Below, one piece after another: positions 6,944 to 14,774 of a DNA stretch of 64,000 nucleotides. Each line of letters begins with the position of its first letter. Position 1 is the stretch's first letter. Origin of the DNA: G965197715 sp965247615. GTDB lineage: Bacteria > Chloroflexota > Dehalococcoidia > Lucifugimonadales > UBA1127. The stretch is from the NCBI GenBank assembly GCA_965247615.1, contig OZ252022.1:1798001-1862000 (forward strand), written 5' to 3'. The notes under the pieces are model-generated. The model did not search any database. It was given only the letters and a program-made list of their open reading frames with translations, and was not told the origin of the DNA. A program made the position numbers and the translations under genes.

Positions 6944-7717
6944 CTACGCCAGGGACTCCAGCGTCTGCGCTTGAATGTCGGGCATGACCCAGGGAGGGCG
7001 GGGCGAGGGGTCGAACGTGACACCGGGGTCGTTGGGGTCCAGGCCTGAGATGACCAGGTGGAAGGGCGTCATGTACTCGATCTCCCCCTTGACCACGCGG
7101 AAGGGGCGGTCGTGGCCCGGGTAGATGGCATCCGCGGACTCCACGATGCGGTCGATGCTCTTGGTGGCCTGCTCCTCATTCCAGAAGACCAGGGGGTTGA
7201 CGCGGCTCAGGGCCACGTTGCTGTAGTGGAGCACGTCCCCGGTGACGGCACAGAGGCCGTCGTTGGTCTCCACCATAACGGCGATGCTGCCAGGGGAGTG
7301 GCCCGGGGTGTGCATGAGCCACACGCCGGGCTCGATCTCGTAGCCCTCCTCCACCTCCTGCACCCTGGACTGGAATTCGATCATGGCTCCGGTCCAGCGC
7401 GGCGTCGCCCAGTCGTTGTGGTGGGGCTTGTGGGCGTACTTGCGCTCCAGGGGATGCACCAGCATGGGCGCGTGGTCGAAGAGGTCAAAGTTCTGCGAGT
7501 GGTCCCAATGGGCGTGGCTCATGACCGTGACGTCGATGTCGGCGGGGGTTAGGCCGCGCTGCTTCAGGGCCTCCTGCAGGAAGGTGCGGCGACCAACATG
7601 GCCCACGTCGACGAGGGTGCGCTTCTGGCCCTGGACCAGCACGACGCTGCAGAAGCCAGGTGTTGCGACGTCGGTCCGGAGCGGGTAGCCGTCGAGGAGA
7701 ACATCGATAGTTGGCAT
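6944..7717 (-). CDS. metallo-beta-lactamase-fold hydrolase (lactonase-like)
   Basis: A 257-residue MBL-fold protein. The metal ligands are all visible: HAHWDH at 68-73, H140 in HTPGHSPG, D161 in TGD and H202 in YPGHD. This is the glyoxalase II / N-acyl-homoserine-lactonase branch; the length and the open HAHWDH form fit the lactonase-like subgroup. No signal peptide is seen, so a cytosolic enzyme is likely. It is the last of a minus-strand run (MFS, FAH, GNAT, MBL), which would fit hydrolysis of an organic acid, ester or lactone. The true substrate cannot be inferred. Confidence 0.88.
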   Translation of the reverse strand: MPTIDVLLDGYPLRTDVATPGFCSVVLVQGQKRTLVDVGHVGRRTFLQEALKQRGLTPADIDVTVMSHAHWDHSQNFDLFDHAPMLVHPLERKYAHKPHHNDWATPRWTGAMIEFQSRVQEVEEGYEIEPGVWLMHTPGHSPGSIAVMVETNDGLCAVTGDVLHYSNVALSRVNPLVFWNEEQATKSIDRIVESADAIYPGHDRPFRVVKGEIEYMTPFHLVISGLDPNDPGVTFDPSPRPPWVMPDIQAQTLESLA

Positions 7718-7850
7718 GGTTGCCTCCTTGCATCAGTTTCAGGTCGTCCGCCGTGGGTCAGGCCGGTCCGTCCGCGGGCTGCATCGTTCATGAATTGACA
7801 GGCCCGGCGCGAGGGAAAGCGGGCGGACCGCATCCATCCGCGCGGGAGCA

Positions 7851-8285
7851 CTAGGGGCCGGTCTTGCGCATGACGATATGCGGGATACCCGCCTCCGTGA
7901 ATTGTTCGCCTTCCTCTCGATAGCCGTGGTTACGGTAGAACTGGGCGACGTAGCTCTGGGCGTGGAGAACCACGGTGAGCACGCCGCAGGCCTTGGCCTC
8001 CTCCTCCAGGAAGCGCAGGACGCGCCCGCCGATGCCCTGGCGCCGCAGCCCGCTCCTGACGGCCATGCGGCCGATGTGGGCTTCGGGGCCCGGCAGCAGC
8101 ATGAGGCGCCCCGTGCCGATCACCTCGCCATCGCTGCGGGCCACGGCGTGAATAGCCGTTATGTCCAACTCGTCGTGCTCCATCTCCGGGGGGACGCCCT
8201 GCTCGCGGACGAAGACCTCCCTGCGGAGCTCCAGAAGCTCCGCGAGCTCGCTGTCGGCGGCCCGTCGGACGATGATCTCTGCCAT
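7851..8285 (-). CDS. GNAT-family N-acetyltransferase (ElaA/YjcF-like)
   Basis: 144 residues. The N-terminal FVREQGVP (25-32) followed by EMEHDELD is typical of the ElaA/YjcF branch. The acetyl-CoA pyrophosphate loop is RRQGIGG at 81-87 and the late QFYRNHGY (115-122) is the usual tyrosine-containing helix. The start chosen is the ATG at 8285, right at the fold boundary; the ATG at 8306 would add seven residues. The FAH gene ends 79 bp upstream on the same strand. Substrate unknown (protein, polyamine or small amine). Confidence 0.85.
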   Translation of the reverse strand: MAEIIVRRAADSELAELLELRREVFVREQGVPPEMEHDELDITAIHAVARSDGEVIGTGRLMLLPGPEAHIGRMAVRSGLRRQGIGGRVLRFLEEEAKACGVLTVVLHAQSYVAQFYRNHGYREEGEQFTEAGIPHIVMRKTGP

Positions 8286-8364
8286 GTTCTGGTGATTGTC
8301 GACCATCCCGACCCAAAGCGCCAGGGTGTCCAATGGGCGGAGCAGGGCCCGGCGTCGGCCGGAC

Positions 8365-9312
8365 TCAGGTGCTCGATGCAAGCCGCCGCTCCCGGACGTT
8401 GCCGGCGGCCAAGGCGTCCACGTCATGGGGCCACGTTCGCTTGAGGTCGTCCACGACGGGGTTGGAGAACCCGCCGATGCAGTCGATGGCGATCTCGCCA
8501 ACGTCGCCGTCCTGCAGGGGCCCCAGGCCTTCGTGGTTGGTGCCGCACATGAACAGGTCGCCGGGCTTCAGGGTCATAATGCCGGACATGGTGGCGATGA
8601 GCTCGGGGATGCGGTGCTCCATGTCGCTGGTGTGGTAGTCGTGGCGGATCTGCCCGTTCACCCAGTACTGGACGTGGAGGTTGTGCGGGTCCGCGATCTC
8701 GTCCGCGGTCACGATCCAGGGGCCGATGGGGTGGAAGGTATCGAAGCACTTGCCGAAGTTGCCCGGCATCCACGGGCCCTCGCCGGTGATGGGGGAGACG
8801 CCGGGCCCGCCGAGCCACGGCGCCCGCGCGGACACGTCGACGCCCGCAAGATAGCCGAATACATGGTCCATGGCCTGGGACTCCGGGACCCGGGTCGCCT
8901 CCTTGCCGATGACGAAGGCCAGCTCTGCCTCGTGGTGGAAGATGCGGGCCTGGAACGGGGGAAGGACGACGGTGTCATTGGGGCCGATGATGGCGTCCGG
9001 GGACTTGAAGAACAGACTCAGGGGCCGTCGGACGCCGCCTGCCACGGACTCCATGTAGTTCCCCTGGCCCATGAGTGTCTTGCCGGGCCGCGGTACGGGA
9101 GGGCGCAGGCGGACCTGGTCCAGGGGAATGGCCTTGCCGCGCTCCGCGGCCTGCTCCAGCTTGGGCTGGAGGAAGGCGAAGTTGCTGATGATGTTCTCCA
9201 GCAGGAGCTGCGGCGAGCCTCCCTGGAATGGCCGCACGACGCGGCCAATGTCCACCACTCCTCGGTCGGTAATCACGCATGGACGAAAGTCGTTGTAGAA
9301 TCCCAGCTTCAT
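8365..9312 (-). CDS. fumarylacetoacetate hydrolase family protein
   Basis: 315 residues of the FAH superfamily, which cleaves or decarboxylates 2-oxo-acid intermediates of aromatic and related catabolism in the cytosol. The metal ligands are E128 and E130 in HHEAELAFVIG and D159 in GVDVSAR; the conserved K188 lies in FGKCFDTFHPIGPW. The C-terminal MTLKPGDLFMCGTNHEGLG is also typical. The length matches the 2-hydroxyhepta-2,4-diene-1,7-dioate isomerase/ureidoglycolate lyase-like group. The gene lies between an MFS carrier and a GNAT gene on the same strand, suggesting uptake and processing of the same compound. The exact reaction is not determined. Confidence 0.9.
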   Translation of the reverse strand: MKLGFYNDFRPCVITDRGVVDIGRVVRPFQGGSPQLLLENIISNFAFLQPKLEQAAERGKAIPLDQVRLRPPVPRPGKTLMGQGNYMESVAGGVRRPLSLFFKSPDAIIGPNDTVVLPPFQARIFHHEAELAFVIGKEATRVPESQAMDHVFGYLAGVDVSARAPWLGGPGVSPITGEGPWMPGNFGKCFDTFHPIGPWIVTADEIADPHNLHVQYWVNGQIRHDYHTSDMEHRIPELIATMSGIMTLKPGDLFMCGTNHEGLGPLQDGDVGEIAIDCIGGFSNPVVDDLKRTWPHDVDALAAGNVRERRLASST

Positions 9313-9430
9313 GGCCCACTCCTTTCACGCCGCACACAGAATGCAAAGCTCATGCCGGCTGCCGTGATTATGCCACGGAACGGGTCGAGTTTCCCAGGGG
9401 GGTGCGGACGATTCCCGCACCGGGGCGGGT

Positions 9431-10726
9431 CTACACAGGGCCGCGGCTCGGAGCGGGTCCCGGGGGCTTGATGAGAAACGCCAGGGGCAGCGCCGTTAGG
9501 GTGACGCCAATGATGATGTGAATGGCCGCGCCGTACTCGCCGGTGACATCGAAGACGAGTCCCATCATCACCGGGCCGACCATGCCGGAAATCAGGGTCC
9601 CCGATTGGATCAGGCCGCTCAGAGACCCCAGGGACCGGGTGCCGAAGAACTTGACGAGCAGCACCGGGCGCAGCGAGACCATGGAGCCAAAGGCCACGCC
9701 GTAGAGGACCGTGAACGGGAGCATGCGCGCGATGCTTGAGACGTCGACGGTGGCCAGGTAGACCCAAGCGGTCAGGTGCATCACGACCAAGGCGACGAGG
9801 ACGAACCGGAGACTCAGGACGTCCGCGAGCGCGCCGGCGCCCATGCGACCGGCGCCGCTCAGGAACAGGACGCCGGTCACGGTGAGAGCGGCCCTCGTGG
9901 GGGTCCAGCCGAGGCTCTCGAAGTAGGGGATCTGGTGGACCTGGAAGCCGCTTAGACCGAAGAAGAGGATGCCAAACAGCGTTGAAATAAGCCAGAAGTC
10001 CCGGCCATGTAGCGCTTCCTTGAGCGTATGGCCCCTACTCTCGGCGGCCGGGAACGGCGACGCTGAAGACCGGACCGTGCCGGCGCCAGGCTCCGGCGCG
10101 TCGCCGTCCGGGGCCTGTCCGTAGGGCTCGGGGGAGTCGCGGACCAGGGACCCCAGCGGCAGCACGACGAGCCAGATGGTCAACCCCGCATAGACGAGCG
10201 TCTGGCGCCATCCGACCTCCTGCACCAGCAGAGTCATGAACGGGAGGAGAATCCCCGCGAGGAAGGGCCCGGAGGTGGCAATGCCCAGGACCATGCCCCG
10301 CCTGCGGCGGAACCAACGCGCGATGGCCACGGGCCAGGTGATGGTGTGAGACGTCCCGCTGGCGCCCATGGACGCGAGCAGGAAGAAGCCATAGAAGGTC
10401 CCCAGGGACCAGGTGCGGCTCACCGCGAGGATGCCCAGCCCCACGACGAACCCGGATACGACGATCACTCGCCGCGGGCCGTACCGGTCCACGGCGAAGC
10501 CCAGCACTGGGGCGAGGATGCCGGTCTCCAGCTGACGCAGCGTAAATGCGCCGGAGATTGCCGCCCGGCTCCACCCAAACTCCCTCAGGATGGGCAGGAA
10601 GAAGACCTGAAAGCCCTGCCAGAAGGTGGCGGTCATCACGAGGTTGGTCACGAAGCTGGCCGCGACCAGGTACCAGCCGTAGAACACGCGGGGGCGCCGT
10701 ATCGCTCTGGCCGGGGGATCGGTCAA
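9431..10726 (-). CDS. MFS transporter (monocarboxylate/oxalate:formate-like)
   Basis: 431 residues from the TTG at 10726, preceded by GAAGGG; longer in-frame starts would run into the tRNA-Arg gene. The protein opens with FYGWYLVAASFVTN, the typical first helix of the OFA/MCT branch of MFS, and has about 12 TMs. Motif A-like VDRYGPRRVIVVSG is in the TM2-3 loop. A proline- and glycine-rich charged loop (about 205-235) separates the halves. It sits upstream of the FAH gene on the same strand, so it probably imports a carboxylic acid handled by that operon. Confidence 0.87.
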   Translation of the reverse strand: MTDPPARAIRRPRVFYGWYLVAASFVTNLVMTATFWQGFQVFFLPILREFGWSRAAISGAFTLRQLETGILAPVLGFAVDRYGPRRVIVVSGFVVGLGILAVSRTWSLGTFYGFFLLASMGASGTSHTITWPVAIARWFRRRRGMVLGIATSGPFLAGILLPFMTLLVQEVGWRQTLVYAGLTIWLVVLPLGSLVRDSPEPYGQAPDGDAPEPGAGTVRSSASPFPAAESRGHTLKEALHGRDFWLISTLFGILFFGLSGFQVHQIPYFESLGWTPTRAALTVTGVLFLSGAGRMGAGALADVLSLRFVLVALVVMHLTAWVYLATVDVSSIARMLPFTVLYGVAFGSMVSLRPVLLVKFFGTRSLGSLSGLIQSGTLISGMVGPVMMGLVFDVTGEYGAAIHIIIGVTLTALPLAFLIKPPGPAPSRGPV

Positions 10727-10849
10727 TGCAGTGGCCCTTCGTTCGAGGCTCGTGCCGTGAGCGGCGCGGCTTCTCCTTCGCGGCCCACGATGGAGGGCTC
10801 GGTACGACCGGCGGCAGCAAAGGCGCAGAGGCAGGTTAAAGGTGAGGCG

Positions 10850-10925
10850 TGGCCCGCCCGGAGGGATTTGAACCCCCGACACCTGGGTCCGAAGCCCAGT
10901 GCTCTTTCCGCTGAGCTACGGGCGG
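10850..10925 (-). tRNA. tRNA-Arg (anticodon TCG)
   Basis: The minus strand folds as a complete tRNA: a 7-bp acceptor stem CCGCCCG/CGGGCGG, TA at positions 8-9, GCTCAGC D-arm, anticodon stem CTGGG/CCCAG with loop CTTCGGA (anticodon TCG), T-arm GGGGG-TTCAAAT-CCCTC, discriminator G and an encoded CCA (10850-10852). It reads CGA. Without the CCA it spans 10853-10925 (73 nt). Confidence 0.96.
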
Positions 10926-11008
10926 TCTGAAGAACCCGAAGCTAGTATGGCCGGTTAGGTCGGCGGGCGTCAACCGCCGCGGGGGCACGGCGCAGTCGCG
11001 CACTGGCC

Positions 11009-11038
11009 TTGACCGCCCCCCGACGTCTCTGCCACACT
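11009..11038 (+). promoter_or_regulatory. sigma70-like promoter for the dienelactone-hydrolase-like gene
   Basis: TTGACC (11009-11014), 18 bp, then CACACT (11033-11038), ending 29 bp before the ATG at 11068. Confidence 0.5.
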
Positions 11039-11067
11039 GCCTCGAAATTCCTTGTCGGAGGCGGGCC

Positions 11068-11769
11068 ATGGCAGCGGCGACGTGGGACTCAGTGACGGTG
11101 GACGGCGGCGAGATGCCGGTGTATGTGGCGCTGCCGGACGGCGGCGGTCCGGCGCCGGGAGTGGTGGTGGTGCACTACGCCGGGGGCGTCGACACTTTCA
11201 TCCAGAGCATTGTGGAGCGGTTCGCCAGCGACGGTCTGGCCGCCATCGCTCCGTCGCTCTTCCACCGCGACGCCAACTCGCAGGACTCAGGGATGAACCG
11301 GATGATGCGCCTGCCGGTGGGTCAGTTCACGCGGGACCTGGCCGCCGCCCGCGCCCACCTGGGCTCCAGGCCCGACGTGCGCGTTGGCGGCATCGGCGTC
11401 ACGGGAATTGGAATCGGCGGGCCCGTGGCCTGGCTCGCGGCGGCCGGGGACGAGGGCTTCGGGGCGGCTGTGGTCTTCTATCCGGGCCGCATGACGGCGC
11501 CCTGGGCGGGCGGTCCCTCGCCCCTCGCGGCGGCGGCGACCCTGCGCTGCCCCGTGCTGGGCCTCTTCGGCGATGACGACGACGACCCGTCGCCGGAGCA
11601 GGTGCGCGATCTCGACCGGGAGCTGACCGCGCACGGGGTCGTCCACGAGTTCCACTCCTACGCCGGCGCGGGGCACGGCTTCCTCAGCGAGGGCCGCCCC
11701 ATCTACCGACCCGAGGCCGCAAAGACCGCTTGGGCAGAGGCTATCCGCTGGTTCCGGGAGCGGCTGTAG
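11068..11769 (+). CDS. dienelactone-hydrolase-family protein lacking the usual nucleophile
   Basis: 233 residues with the alpha/beta-hydrolase fold of the dienelactone hydrolase family, cytosolic. The acid (D within the run DDDDD at 169-173) and H203 in AGAGHGF are present. The nucleophile elbow, normally GxCxGG, reads VTGIGIGG at 111-118, so the Cys position (115) is Gly. The codon is GGA at 11410-11412, not a one-step change of a Cys codon. The protein may be a non-catalytic binder, or use another residue. Start ATG 11068 follows TCGGAGGCGGG. A nuclease gene follows 51 bp downstream on the same strand. Confidence 0.85.
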   Translation: MAAATWDSVTVDGGEMPVYVALPDGGGPAPGVVVVHYAGGVDTFIQSIVERFASDGLAAIAPSLFHRDANSQDSGMNRMMRLPVGQFTRDLAAARAHLGSRPDVRVGGIGVTGIGIGGPVAWLAAAGDEGFGAAVVFYPGRMTAPWAGGPSPLAAAATLRCPVLGLFGDDDDDPSPEQVRDLDRELTAHGVVHEFHSYAGAGHGFLSEGRPIYRPEAAKTAWAEAIRWFRERL

Positions 11770-11820
11770 TAGGTGGGCGAGGCAAGGGACGAGTCAAGAG
11801 GAACGCATGGAGGAACACAC

Positions 11821-12822
11821 GTGAACATCTTCGAAGTTATTGGCCGGACAGAACCCATCCATACAAGGTTCTTGGTTGCCGCGCTGCGAGAGAGCGCAGA
11901 CAATCACCACTCGTTGTTCAGGGCGGTTTGGAGGTTGGTTGCGCCACCCGGGTGGGAGGTGCCTGAACGCCCCGAGATCACGGCTGAGGAAGATCTGAAT
12001 AGGGGGCGAATCGATGTCACCATTCGGGATAACGAGAGACGCCGTATTGTTGGCATCGAGGTCAAGACGGTTGAATCATCAAAAGAGGAAGGGCAGCTAG
12101 AGAGGTATCTGAAAGGGCTCAGGGACAAGTACAAAGGTACGGACATCGCAATTGCCTATTTGACGCCGTTCAATAAGGAGCGGGCCACAAGACCGCCGGA
12201 TAACTCGGACGCGGTCCGAACGTTGCCGACAGTCCAAGAGTTCAAAAAGTTTGCTGCGTCGTTTCCCAACGCGCGCCACGTGAGCTGGCTCGACGTAGCC
12301 GACATCCCCTGGGTTAGCAATGCACTGTGGGAGCAGCATCGGGAATATGTTCGCAACCACATTTCAGCGCAGAAGGAATTGCAGAGGAACAGGACGCTTG
12401 ACGTGTTCTTCGGCCCGGAGCCCGCTCAGGCGTTCATGGAGGCCCTTGACCAGCTTGGGGTCCGAGTGGACGGACTTGGCGCGGACATCGACATTGACCT
12501 CAAGAGTTACAAGGAGCGCCTCCCGTGGCTTGCCGAGGGTCTGGCCGATGCGCTGCGGATCCTTGTCCGCGATGGCGATAACGTGTCACGCAACCTCCAC
12601 CGTCTGAAGGAGGACAAGTTTCAGAATCGTGAAGTGTTCCACGAATCGGACTTCCGCGTGGTGCATGAAGCACTGTTCGGACTGGCGGAGAGAAACGCCA
12701 ATGTGTGGGTGCAGGGCACGCAGGACTACGCAATAAGGGTCGCACACAAGAAACACGGCAGCGGCGTCAGCCTAATTAGGAGCATAGGGGATTCCAAGCT
12801 GCAAATCAGCGGAGGCCGTTAG
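11821..12822 (+). CDS. PD-(D/E)XK nuclease-superfamily protein
   Basis: 333 residues from GTG 11821, with GGAGG at 11809-11813. The core D65 in GRIDVTIRD, then E80-V-K82 in IVGIEVKT, then QLERYLKGL (92-100) is the D...ExK...QxxxY pattern of the PD-(D/E)XK fold seen in stand-alone nuclease-like proteins. The C-terminal part (about 190-330) is helical and unassigned. Composition is more A+T-rich than its neighbours, suggesting transfer. Proteins of this type are often found singly in accessory regions and sometimes in defence islands; no methyltransferase or helicase is adjacent here. Function not established. Confidence 0.72.
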   Translation: MNIFEVIGRTEPIHTRFLVAALRESADNHHSLFRAVWRLVAPPGWEVPERPEITAEEDLNRGRIDVTIRDNERRRIVGIEVKTVESSKEEGQLERYLKGLRDKYKGTDIAIAYLTPFNKERATRPPDNSDAVRTLPTVQEFKKFAASFPNARHVSWLDVADIPWVSNALWEQHREYVRNHISAQKELQRNRTLDVFFGPEPAQAFMEALDQLGVRVDGLGADIDIDLKSYKERLPWLAEGLADALRILVRDGDNVSRNLHRLKEDKFQNREVFHESDFRVVHEALFGLAERNANVWVQGTQDYAIRVAHKKHGSGVSLIRSIGDSKLQISGGR

Positions 12823-12904
12823 AGCCGCGACGCCACACTCCCCTCCGCGCACCCTTCGACCGGCTTAGGGTGGCGTTGCCCCGGTGCCCGCACCCTCTCG
12901 CGCA

Positions 12905-12930
12905 TCCTTCGGCAAGCTCAGGATGACGGG
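12905..12930 (+). repeat. CTTCGGCAAGCTCAGGATGA-type dispersed short repeat
   Basis: The sequence CTTCGGCAAGCTCAGGATGA then CGGG belongs to a short motif found in many bacterial intergenic regions. Only this copy is clear in the window. It lies in the 118-bp gap between convergent genes. Confidence 0.35.
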
Positions 12931-12940
12931 ATGGCCAGCC

Positions 12941-14026
12941 CTAGAACAGGACTGGCAGGGAGAGCTCGTTGGAGATGTCGTGGAACCAGCTGACGACCTC
13001 GCTGTGGAGCGGGATGCCGTTCGCCTGGCGCTCGGCGACCTCCTCTGATTCGGGCTGGCCGCCGTAGAGGACGCGGTCATGGCCGGGGATGGGCTTGGTG
13101 GTCTTCAGGGCGTGCAGGAAGCCGTCCATCTCATCCTTGAACTCGTCCAGGGGCGTGAAGGCGTCGATGTTGTAGGCGGCGAAGTAGTGGGTGAAGGCGC
13201 CCGCTCCCCGCGCTCCCACGCTGTAGCCCGCCCCGGAGAGGAGGCTGCTCATGACCTGCACCATGACGCCGAGCCCGTAGCCCTTGTGCGACCCCTGCTC
13301 CCGGGAGCCGCCGAGGGGCAGCACGAAGAAGGGGTCCGGCGCCTCGGCGGGCTCCATGATGGGGATGCCGTCGGGTCCAGCGACCCAACCCGGCTCCATG
13401 AGAGCACCGACGCGGCGGGCGAGGGCGACCTTGTTGCGCGCGATGGCGCTGGTGGCGGCGTCGAAGACGAAGGGCACCTCGTTCCTGGCGGGGACGGCCA
13501 CGGCGATGGGGTTGGTGCCGAGCCGAGCCTCGCTCCCGAAGGTGGGCAGGATGCCGGACTCCCCCTTCGCGCTGCCCATGCACACGCCGATCATGTCGTG
13601 GTCCAGCGCCCGCATGGCGTGGAACGCCAGCATCCCCAGGTGGCCCCCGTTGCGGGCGGTGACGATGCCGACGCCGGCGTCCTTCGCCTTCTGGATGGCG
13701 ATGTCCATGGCCCTGGGGCCCGTGATGATGCCGAGGCCCCGGTCTGCGTCCATCGTGGCTGTGGCGACGGTCTCCCGGAGGATGCGCGGCTGGGGGCGCG
13801 GGTTCAGCGTGCCGTCGTTGTACTGGGCAACGTAGGTGCGGAGCATGTTGGAGACGCCGTGGGTCTCGACTCCACGCAGATCGGACATGACCAGCCCGTC
13901 GGCGCCCAGCTCGGCGTCCTCCTTGGAACAGCCCATCTTCTCGAAGATGGCTTGGACGGTGCTGCGCAGCGCGTCCTCAGGCACGACGACGACGTCTTCA
14001 GGCGCGGGGTGGAATCGCTCCAGCAT
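12941..14026 (-). CDS. Ldh-family NAD(P)-dependent oxidoreductase (malate/L-lactate/ureidoglycolate-type)
   Basis: 361 residues of the MDH2/Ldh family, which is unrelated to classical Rossmann malate dehydrogenases and oxidises 2-hydroxyacids in the cytosol. The early SDLRGVETHGV (48-58) carries the conserved Asp-Arg-His set. GGHLGML and LGTNPIAVAVP are also diagnostic, and the C-terminal GGSREQGSHKGYGLG is the nucleotide-binding region. Length is typical. It is a single gene on the minus strand, convergent with the nuclease gene. Substrate (malate, lactate, sulfolactate or similar) cannot be separated from sequence alone. Confidence 0.9.
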   Translation of the reverse strand: MLERFHPAPEDVVVVPEDALRSTVQAIFEKMGCSKEDAELGADGLVMSDLRGVETHGVSNMLRTYVAQYNDGTLNPRPQPRILRETVATATMDADRGLGIITGPRAMDIAIQKAKDAGVGIVTARNGGHLGMLAFHAMRALDHDMIGVCMGSAKGESGILPTFGSEARLGTNPIAVAVPARNEVPFVFDAATSAIARNKVALARRVGALMEPGWVAGPDGIPIMEPAEAPDPFFVLPLGGSREQGSHKGYGLGVMVQVMSSLLSGAGYSVGARGAGAFTHYFAAYNIDAFTPLDEFKDEMDGFLHALKTTKPIPGHDRVLYGGQPESEEVAERQANGIPLHSEVVSWFHDISNELSLPVLF

Positions 14027-14229
14027 GACTCACTCCTTCCGTCTCTGTGGCTTGCCGCGAACGGTGGGCCGTCCTCTTCCAAGACCGCGGCCGCGGGGAT
14101 GCGCTGGCCGAACCGATGACACCCCCAACCCGTCCTCCTCAACGCGCCGACAGTATATCACGAGCCCCTACCTCCCTCACCTCACAACGCCGGCCCCAGC
14201 CACCGCCGCTAGAGGGGGCGGCGCAGCGT

Positions 14230-14579
14230 GACACACCACCCACCGTCCACCCCCACACCACCCCCGCGACCCCACAACCTTCCCCTGCGTGGCCGTCGCG
14301 CCAGCGACCCGCCACCGACTCATTGCCCCCACACCCCAAACTCCCTACCATCCCTCCAACACACCCACGCTAGGAGAGCCATGCCCAACCGACACTCCCC
14401 ACCCACCCGCCGCCACCCCGCCACCCTCACCTGCATGGCCGTCGCACCAGCGACCCGCGCCAAACAAACAATCAGAAAAACAACCCCCCATTTTGCCCCC
14501 TTTTCGTCCCCTTCCAGCTTCACCTTTCCGCGAAAAAAAATAATAGTCAACCCAAATGTGAGGGTCAATTAAATTCACT
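14230..14579 (+). repeat. shortened copy of the dispersed element family, C-rich strand
   Basis: This tract shares three pieces with the copies at 18282-19200 and 59220-59810: the GTCGCTGGCGCGACGGCC repeat (minus strand, about 14264-14313 and again 14405-14460), a leader ending in AGGAGAGCC-ATGCC (14371-14385), and the tail AAAAAAATAATAGTCAACCC (14534 onward), which matches the end of the long copy. The leader ATG opens a 63-codon frame (14381-14572) ending IIVNPNVRVN, against KIKDNPKWRIN in the long copy. The plus strand is strikingly C-rich from 14150 to 14520. Confidence 0.65.
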
Positions 14580-14702
14580 CCCTCGGCAAGACCTCGCGGC
14601 CCCGGCCAAGAAGCTGGTCGAGCCGCCGGCCGTCAGGTGAGAGCCCTCACCCGACGGGCTACTCCAGTCAACGGTAGGCGGAGGGATTCGGGGCGCCGGG
14701 CC

Positions 14703-14732
14703 TTGCAGCGGCCCCCGCCGCCTGACTACACT
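14703..14732 (+). promoter_or_regulatory. sigma70-like promoter for the ThDP enzyme gene
   Basis: TTGCAG (14703-14708), 18 bp, then TACACT (14727-14732). The gene starts 42 bp downstream at 14775 after a GGGAGAGAGGA ribosome site. Confidence 0.5.
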
Positions 14733-14774
14733 ACGGCGCAAGCCAAGCACGGAGCAAAGGGAGAGAGGACAGCT

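Noticed and set aside
12905..12930. Integration site next to the nuclease gene
   Set aside because: The CTTCGGCAAGCTCAGGATGA motif is a common intergenic repeat and has no partner copy in the window.
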